Shown: positions 24,400 to 29,322 of the stretch, one piece after another | Layout: every line of letters starts with the position of its first letter | Numbering within the stretch: the first letter of the stretch is position 1 | From: JBEHWX01 sp048498995 | GTDB lineage: Bacteria; Bacteroidota; Ignavibacteria; OLB7 | Assembly: GCA_048498995.1 (NCBI GenBank) | Contig: JBEHWX010000076.1 | Span: forward strand, 1-29,322 | Direction: 5' to 3' | DNA length: 29,322 bases | The notes under the pieces: model-generated | What the model saw: the letters and a program-made list of their open reading frames with translations, nothing else | Told to the model about the DNA's origin: nothing | Database searches by the model: none | Made by a program: the position numbers and the translations under genes

Positions 24400-24415
24400 T
24401 CACCCGATCGGGTGA
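24400..24415. promoter_or_regulatory. Perfect 16-bp palindrome, candidate operator
   Basis: TCACCCGATCGGGTGA is fully self-complementary without a loop, the shape of a homodimer-binding operator more than a terminator. It is 98 bases before the ATG at 24514. It shares GGGTGA-type sequence with the hairpin at 24308. Confidence 0.4.
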
Positions 24416-24513
24416 CGGATCTCACCCCGCCGTCGGGCGAAGTTTGCCCACGAGATCGGCCGACACGGGCCGGGATCGGCCCCGAGAATCCCCCGATATC
24501 GACGAGTCCGACC

Positions 24514-24789
24514 ATGAACGACGGTGGTGAATATGTGATCCGGGTGCGGCAGCGCCTGGAGGAGAGCTGGGCCGACTGGTTCGCGCCGCTCGAGCTGCGC
24601 GCCGACGGAGCCGAGACCGAGATCGTCGGATTTCTTCCCGATCAGTCGGCGCTGCATGGCGTGATCGGGCGCCTCCAGCGGCTGGGCCTGTCGCTGATCT
24701 CGATCAACCGCGTCGACGGCGCTCCTCAGGCCGGGGAGAGCGGATCCCCGGTGCCGTCCCAAACCCAGATTCAGGAGCCAGGAAGATGA
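24514..24789 (+). CDS. Small conserved protein, family of unknown function
   Basis: A 91-residue soluble protein. The start at 24514 fits the pattern I recall for a widespread small family often seen as YxIRVRGxL...WxxWFxGLxI...DGxTxLxGxLxDQAALHGLLxxIRDLGLxLISVN. Here the matching parts are EYVIRVRQRLEESWADWFAPLELRADG, FLPDQSALHGVIGRLQRLGL and LISINR. The role is unknown. Such proteins are frequently near membrane or regulatory genes. It overlaps the next gene by four bases (ATGA), suggesting translational coupling. Confidence 0.75.
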   Translation: MNDGGEYVIRVRQRLEESWADWFAPLELRADGAETEIVGFLPDQSALHGVIGRLQRLGLSLISINRVDGAPQAGESGSPVPSQTQIQEPGR

Positions 24790-25460
24790 ATCGCCCGAGC
24801 ATCGCGCAGAACGACATCTCCACCGAGGGCCGCGCCGCGGGGCATGACGCCGAGCGCGATGCCGGCCGCGACGCGTCGACGAAGCGTGAGAAGGAGCTGC
24901 CGCGAGAGGAGGGGAGCGGCCAGGCCGCCGGAGGGAAGCGTGAGCTCTCCCGTGATATCTCGATGTGGCTCGCCTTCCCGTACTGCCTGATCGCGGTGCT
25001 GATCTCGATGGCGCCGACGCTCGACGCCAACCGCGCGATGTGCTTCCGCTTCAACTTCGGCGATCGCGCCATGGCGGCGACGACCAGTTCGCCAACATCC
25101 GGAGGGGCGGTCACGGCCGCGGTTCACGCGACGGATGCGGGGCGGGCCCCGCTCGCGCGGCCGGCGAGTGATCGGAAGCCGGGCGCCAGGGCGCGCGTGG
25201 CCGACGGGAGCGAGGGGAATGCCGCCGCGCGCGGCAACCATGACAATGTCCAGAACGGAGCTGCCGACGTGGCCAGCGTGCCGGATGGGGGAGGCGAGTC
25301 TCCCATCGGTGGTGCGCGACCGGCCACCATATCGACCGCTCCGGAGATCGATAACGCGGGGCCCGGGACCATTTCCCCGGAGACGGAGGAGGTTCCCACC
25401 GTCGATGGCCCCGGCCCGCGCTCTCGATCCTTTTCCGATCCGGCACCGGCTCACGACTGA
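24786..25460 (+). CDS. Hypothetical protein with one hydrophobic segment
   Basis: A 224-residue product. It overlaps the previous gene by ATGA and has GGAAG just before the ATG, which supports translation. Residues 1-55 are charged; a hydrophobic segment (MWLAFPYCLIAVLISMAPTL) follows at about 60-80, then a region LDANRAMCFRFNFGDRAMAA that looks ordered, then a long Gly/Ala/Pro-rich tail that looks disordered. No family was recognised. The tail lies in DNA with open frames on the other strand too, so the true end could differ. Confidence 0.5.
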   Translation: MNRPSIAQNDISTEGRAAGHDAERDAGRDASTKREKELPREEGSGQAAGGKRELSRDISMWLAFPYCLIAVLISMAPTLDANRAMCFRFNFGDRAMAATTSSPTSGGAVTAAVHATDAGRAPLARPASDRKPGARARVADGSEGNAAARGNHDNVQNGAADVASVPDGGGESPIGGARPATISTAPEIDNAGPGTISPETEEVPTVDGPGPRSRSFSDPAPAHD

Positions 25461-25476
25461 GCCGTTTCGGGCCGGT

Positions 25477-25506
25477 CTCTCCGTCCGGCGGCTCTCCGTC
25501 CGGCGG
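25477..25506. repeat. 15-bp tandem repeat, two copies
   Basis: CTCTCCGTCCGGCGG is present twice without change (25477-25491, 25492-25506), 16 bases after the preceding stop codon. Confidence 0.85.
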
Positions 25507-25564
25507 ATCGCATCCACCGGATACTGCTTCCCAGGAGCATTGCCCACCTTCCCTTCCGGTGCGC

Positions 25565-25600
25565 GACGAGAGCTCCCCACGGCCGGGCGTGGGGAGCTCT
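25565..25600 (+). terminator. Strong terminator of the small-protein operon
   Basis: CGAGAGCTCCCCACG (25565-25579) and its exact complement (25586-25600) form a perfect 15-bp stem with a 6-base loop, followed by ATGTTT. This is the longest perfect stem in the window. It separates the 24514-25460 pair from the LuxR-type regulator. Confidence 0.8.
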
Positions 25601-25696
25601 CGATGTTTCCGGCCATCGGCGCTCCACGCGCCGAAGTGCCGACGGGGATCGGGATGGAAATCCCCGAGGAGAATCACGGAGGTGGCCGGAAGCTGC

Positions 25697-25704
25697 TATA
25701 TTCA
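25697..25704 (+). promoter_or_regulatory. Weak -7-like box before the LuxR-type gene
   Basis: TATATTCA lies in GCTATATTCACC, 71 bases before the start at 25776. It resembles the other -7 boxes in part. No -33 box is recognised. Confidence 0.3.
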
Positions 25705-25775
25705 CCCCGCTTCGGAAGGGGGCATCCCCCCGGAGCCGGCCCGCGCCGCCGCACGGCGCCCGGTCATGACGATAG

Positions 25776-28508
25776 ATGCAGCTCCAGCCTCCGATACTCG
25801 CAACCAAGCTCTACGCCCCTCCGCTCCGCCAGAGCACGCTGCACCGCGCGCGGCTGCACGGCGCGCTCGACGGCATTCTGCGTCATCCCCTCACGCTCCT
25901 GTCGGCGCCGGCAGGCTTCGGCAAGACCACCGTGATCGGCGGGTGGATCGCCGCGCAGCGCATCCCCTCGGCCTGGCTTTCGCTCGACCCGCGCGATGGC
26001 GATCTCGTCCGCTTCCTCGGCTATCTCCTGGCCGCTCTCCGGAGCCTGCTTCCGGAGGTCGGCTCCTCGCTGGACGAGCATCTGGCCGGCGGGCCACTCC
26101 CGCCGATCGAGCGTCTGCTGGCGCCGCTGATCAACGACCTGGCGCGGGCCGACGATGAGATCGTGCTCGTGCTCGACGACTATCACGAGATCGCCTCCAC
26201 GGATGTCCACGACGCGCTCCTCTTTGTGATCGAGCACCTTCCGCCGAAGATCCATCTGGTGATCTCCACGCGCGTCGATCCGCCGTTCCCCCTCTCGCGG
26301 ATCCGCGCCGGACGCGGGCTGGTCGAGCTTCGCGCGGAGGATCTTCGCTTCACCGGCGAGGAGGCCGAGGCGCTCTGCAACGACGTGCTCTCGCTCGGGC
26401 TTCGCGGCGATCACGTGGAGGTGCTGGCGGCGCGGACCGAGGGATGGATCGCGGGCATTCACCTGGCGGCGCTCTCGATCCGCGGTCGAGGGGACGTGGA
26501 CCGGTTCATCACCGACTTCAGCGGCGCCGACCGCTACGTGCTCGGCTACCTGCTGGAGGAGGTTCTGGGGCGGCAGCCGGAGCAGCTCCAGAGCGCGCTG
26601 CTGGCGCTCTCGGTGCTCGAGCGCTTCGACGCGCGGCTCTGCGAGCACCTGACCGGCGTCCCCTCCGGCGCCGAGCTGCTCGAGCTGCTGGCGCGCGAGA
26701 ATCTTTTCCTGGTGCCGCTGGACGCGACCGGCGAGTGGTACCGCTATCACCATCTCTTCGCCGATCTGCTCCGGCATCGGCTCGGACGGGTCTCGCCGGC
26801 CGTGGTGCCGGAGCTGCACTGGAAGGCGGCCGGCTGGCTCGAGGAGCGGGGGCACCTGATCTCCGCGCTGCAGCACGCCGAGGCCTCCGGCGATCGCGAG
26901 CTGCTGGCCGGCATTCTGGAGCGGCACTGGCGCTTCGCCGCCGCCTGCAACGAGCAGGAGTCGGCCATGATCGACCGGATGCTCGCCACGATCCCGGAGG
27001 AGCGTCTGACCACTGGCCCGCGGCTGCCGATCCTCAGTTGCTGGACTCCGCTGCAGGAGCACCGGTTCGACGAGGTGGATCGCCTGCTGGCGGTGGCCGA
27101 GCGATCGCTCGAGGGGGCGTTGGAGGATGAGGGATATTTCGAGGCGCTCGGGCAGATCTATTTCGCGCGGGCGGTGATGGCGCGCGATCGCGCCGACGCC
27201 CGACAGACCATCGAGCTCGGCGAGAAGGCGCTGGCGCTTCTGCCGGAGCGGCTGACCGGTCCGGAGGCGTATCAGTGGAACACGTCGCTCGGGCTGATCC
27301 AGGCGATTCTCGGCGCCGCGCACGAGATCGCCGGAGACTATCGTCGCGCCGAGGAGCTGTTCGAGGCGTCGCTCCGGTTCGACCGGCAGACGCGGCACCG
27401 CCAGAGCATCCTGCTGGCGCTCTCGAACCTGGGGCGGCACGCCGCGCAGAAGGGGAAGCTCTCGGTGGCGGATCGGGCGCTGCGGGAGATGCGGGAGCTG
27501 GACGCGGCCGATTCCTACATCGTCGGGATGCCGGTGGTTCCCCACCAGATCGCCGCGCGTCTGGCCTTCGAGCGGTTCGAGCTCGATGAGGCGCTCGATG
27601 CCCTGGAGGCGGCGATCAACCTGCCGGTGCGCCACGTCACCACGCAGCTCTTCGATCTTCTCCGGCTCCGCGCGCTCGCGCGCGCGGCCAGGGGGGAGCA
27701 TGCCGAGGCGCTGGAGTCGCTGCACGAGATGGAGCGGCTCCGGATCTCGGAGCCGGAGAGCCGCCTGGCGCGGATAGCGCCGGCGCTCCGCGCGCTCCTG
27801 GCGCTGCTGGCCGATGAGCCGGCCGCCGCCGCGGAGTGGAGCCAGCGGAACCGGCATGGCGCCGTCGACGCGGATGCCGCGCCGAGCACCTTCATGCTCC
27901 GGATGTTCGAGGAGCTGATCCACGCGCGCTATCTGGTGGCCGCTCGCCGCGACGATGAGGCGGCCGCGCTCCTGGCCGACATGCGGGAGGCGTACGATCG
28001 CGCCGGCGCCCTCTCGGCGCTGGCCGAGACGCTGGTGCTGCGGGCGTGGCTCCGCTGGATGAGGGGAGAGGAGGCGGAGGCCGTCGATGCCCTCGAGGAG
28101 GCGTTGCGGGCCACGGCGCTCGAGGGTGTCGTGCGCCCGTTCGCCATGGACCTGCGGAGGATAGCCGCGCCGCTGGCGCTGGCCGCCGAGCGCGTGTCGG
28201 GGGATGCATCGATCCGACGGCATGCCGAGCGCGTGGCGGCGCTGGCGCCGTCACCGGTTCCGTCGGAGCCGGCGGTCGGTGAGCGTCGGCGCGCCGCGGG
28301 ACCGAGGCTCGTGGAGCAGTTGACGGCGCGCGAGGTGGAGATTCTGGAGCTGATCGCCGAGGGGCACTCCAACCGGAAGATCGCCGAGCGGCTCTTCGTG
28401 TCGGTCAACACCATCAAGACCCACGTGGCGCACCTGTTCGAGAAGCTCGGCGCCAGCGGACGCGTCGAGGCGCTCATCCGCGCGCGCGAATCGCGCCTGA
28501 TCGACTGA
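25776..28508 (+). CDS. MalT-like STAND-NTPase LuxR-family regulator
   Basis: A 910-residue protein. The N-terminus (ILATKLYAPPLRQSTLHRARL) is the usual entry to large ATP-binding LuxR regulators. Walker A is PAGFGKTT (45-52) and Walker B is IVLVLDDYHEI (about 129-139); RADRYVLGYLLEEVL-type sequence continues the STAND region. A long helical TPR-like sensor section spans roughly 360-800. The C-terminal LuxR helix-turn-helix is at about 848-905 (LTAREVEILELIAEGHSNRKIAERL then VSVNTIKTHV). MalT-type proteins bind a signal and ATP, oligomerise and activate transcription; the signal and targets here are unknown. No ribosome-binding site is visible. It is monocistronic by position, with a strong terminator upstream. 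Confidence 0.93.
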   Translation: MQLQPPILATKLYAPPLRQSTLHRARLHGALDGILRHPLTLLSAPAGFGKTTVIGGWIAAQRIPSAWLSLDPRDGDLVRFLGYLLAALRSLLPEVGSSLDEHLAGGPLPPIERLLAPLINDLARADDEIVLVLDDYHEIASTDVHDALLFVIEHLPPKIHLVISTRVDPPFPLSRIRAGRGLVELRAEDLRFTGEEAEALCNDVLSLGLRGDHVEVLAARTEGWIAGIHLAALSIRGRGDVDRFITDFSGADRYVLGYLLEEVLGRQPEQLQSALLALSVLERFDARLCEHLTGVPSGAELLELLARENLFLVPLDATGEWYRYHHLFADLLRHRLGRVSPAVVPELHWKAAGWLEERGHLISALQHAEASGDRELLAGILERHWRFAAACNEQESAMIDRMLATIPEERLTTGPRLPILSCWTPLQEHRFDEVDRLLAVAERSLEGALEDEGYFEALGQIYFARAVMARDRADARQTIELGEKALALLPERLTGPEAYQWNTSLGLIQAILGAAHEIAGDYRRAEELFEASLRFDRQTRHRQSILLALSNLGRHAAQKGKLSVADRALREMRELDAADSYIVGMPVVPHQIAARLAFERFELDEALDALEAAINLPVRHVTTQLFDLLRLRALARAARGEHAEALESLHEMERLRISEPESRLARIAPALRALLALLADEPAAAAEWSQRNRHGAVDADAAPSTFMLRMFEELIHARYLVAARRDDEAAALLADMREAYDRAGALSALAETLVLRAWLRWMRGEEAEAVDALEEALRATALEGVVRPFAMDLRRIAAPLALAAERVSGDASIRRHAERVAALAPSPVPSEPAVGERRRAAGPRLVEQLTAREVEILELIAEGHSNRKIAERLFVSVNTIKTHVAHLFEKLGASGRVEALIRARESRLID

Positions 28509-28676
28509 GCCGCACACCGGGTGAGCCGCTCATGTTACATCGCCGGCGCGCGGCACTCGTAGTTCAGACGGGCGCCGCGAAACCGGAGTATCGATCCCGC
28601 CTCTTGTTCTCCCATTCTCCCGATCGTCGCGACGCCCCATATCCGAGATTCCGTTCAGCAACAGATGGAGGTAGCG

Positions 28677-29153
28677 ATGGATTGGAGCGTCGACCGTGAT
28701 CCCCTCACCCCGAATTCCGTTGGACCGCTACTGGCGATGCTCGCCGACTATTCCCGCCGTCTGCGGGAGAACCAGGCCTCGCATCTGCGGCAGCGACATC
28801 GGTCATATGCGTACACCTTCGCGGTGATTGCGCTGATCGTGGCCGCCATTGTTCTGGCGGTCGCGATCAAGGAGGGGCGGCTGGTGGAGAGCAACGCGGA
28901 CTTCGTCGGCTGGTCGGTCGCGTCGATCGTGATGATGCTTGCCGCCTACATGGCGCTGCGCGCCGTCAGCCTTCGCGTGATTTCCAGGCGCATCGTCGGC
29001 GAGATGACCGCCACCACCGACACGTTGACCGAGGCGGTGCGGGAGGTGTCCCGAATCGCGGAGGCCGAGGGAATCGACGCGGTGACTCGGATCGTGATCC
29101 AAAGCCGGTTGAAGGATGCCATGCGGGCGTTGGAGGCGTGTGTCGGGGAGTGA
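28677..29153 (+). CDS. Small two-pass membrane protein of unknown function
   Basis: A 158-residue protein. ATG 28677 is preferred to ATG 28665 because GGAGGT (28667-28672) lies between them. Two strongly hydrophobic helices (AYTFAVIALIVAAIVLAVAI and the segment around VGWSVASIVMMLAAYMAL) follow a basic N-terminal region; a C-terminal helical, charged region (MTATTDTLTEAVREVSRIAEAEG) could be a coiled coil. I recognise no family. It lies 168 bases after the LuxR-type gene. Confidence 0.7.
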   Translation: MDWSVDRDPLTPNSVGPLLAMLADYSRRLRENQASHLRQRHRSYAYTFAVIALIVAAIVLAVAIKEGRLVESNADFVGWSVASIVMMLAAYMALRAVSLRVISRRIVGEMTATTDTLTEAVREVSRIAEAEGIDAVTRIVIQSRLKDAMRALEACVGE

Positions 29154-29167
29154 CGCCCCTCGGGGCG
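29154..29167 (+). terminator. Short GC-rich hairpin at the end of the last gene
   Basis: CGCCC-CTCG-GGGCG lies immediately after the stop codon at 29151-29153. Its 5-6 bp stem is tight and no T-run follows, so terminator function is tentative. Confidence 0.4.
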
Positions 29168-29200
29168 GCTTCCGGAGCGACGCGCGTGGCGCGCCCGCCG

Positions 29201-29322
29201 GGATCGTCTTCGGGATCTGTTGTCGGGATCGTCTTCGGGATCTGTTGTCGGGATCGTCTTCGGGATCTGTTGTCGGGATCGTCTTCGGGATCTGTTGTCG
29301 GGATCGTCTTCGGGATCTGTTG
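29201..29322. repeat. 25-bp tandem repeat running off the window edge
   Basis: A 25-base unit, made of two related halves (GGATCGTCTTCG and GGATCTGTTGTCG), occurs four complete times (29201-29300) plus 22 bases of a fifth. All copies are identical. The array starts about 50 bases after the last stop codon and continues beyond the window. Confidence 0.97.

Noticed and set aside
25764..28223. Open frame of 819 codons opposite the LuxR-type regulator.
   Set aside because: The plus-strand product has Walker motifs and a LuxR helix-turn-helix; the antisense product shows only GC-driven composition.

Overview
The window is GC-rich bacterial DNA. Three things point to the Bacteroidota/FCB superphylum, perhaps a high-GC lineage near Kapaibacteriota, Ignavibacteria or Rhodothermota; the rank is inferred. 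First, two predicted secreted proteins (10143-12866 and 15239-16705, minus strand) end in type IX secretion (T9SS) C-terminal sorting domains. Second, several genes follow sequences resembling Bacteroidota promoters, a TTTG-like -33 box and a TAnnTTTG-like -7 box about 18-20 bases apart, most often as TATACTTG. Third, many genes lack a clear Shine-Dalgarno. No phage, transposase, integrase, tRNA, rRNA or CRISPR array was seen.

Left part (1-10091): three tandem paralogues, each with its own promoter-like sequence, conserved leader dyad and near-identical 35-nt terminator hairpin. Copies 1 and 3 are about 1,170-1,200-residue exported proteins with an N-terminal TraB/GumN (Tiki-like metalloprotease) domain, three repeated beta-rich-looking modules, a HEAT-like helical region and a shared C-terminal domain. 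Copy 2 keeps the signal peptide and C-terminal two thirds but has lost the TraB domain and the first module. This is the most unusual arrangement in the window.

Middle part (10143-17326): an IgGFc-binding-type T9SS surface protein, a DUF4234 membrane protein, a DUF6886-like protein, a YciI-like protein and a three-CHRD-domain T9SS protein. Two long intergenic regions hold short tandem repeats and REP-like palindromes.

Respiratory/redox part (17191-24282): cydA-cydB (cytochrome bd oxidase) behind a candidate Crp/Fnr-type site, a DUF2892 protein, then on the minus strand a DUF2231-Rieske fusion, a small membrane protein and a Cys-rich flavodoxin-fold reductase. Divergent from the Rieske gene is a YprB-type RNase H-like exonuclease.

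Right part (24283-29322): two overlapping small genes ending at a strong terminator, a 910-residue STAND/LuxR (MalT-like) regulator, a small two-pass membrane protein, and a 25-bp tandem repeat running off the edge.

A recurring feature is short tandem arrays of mostly 14-15 bp units (14, 15, 15, 14 and 15 bp, plus one of 25 bp) in intergenic DNA, mostly close to gene ends. Their sequences are unrelated but their periods are similar.
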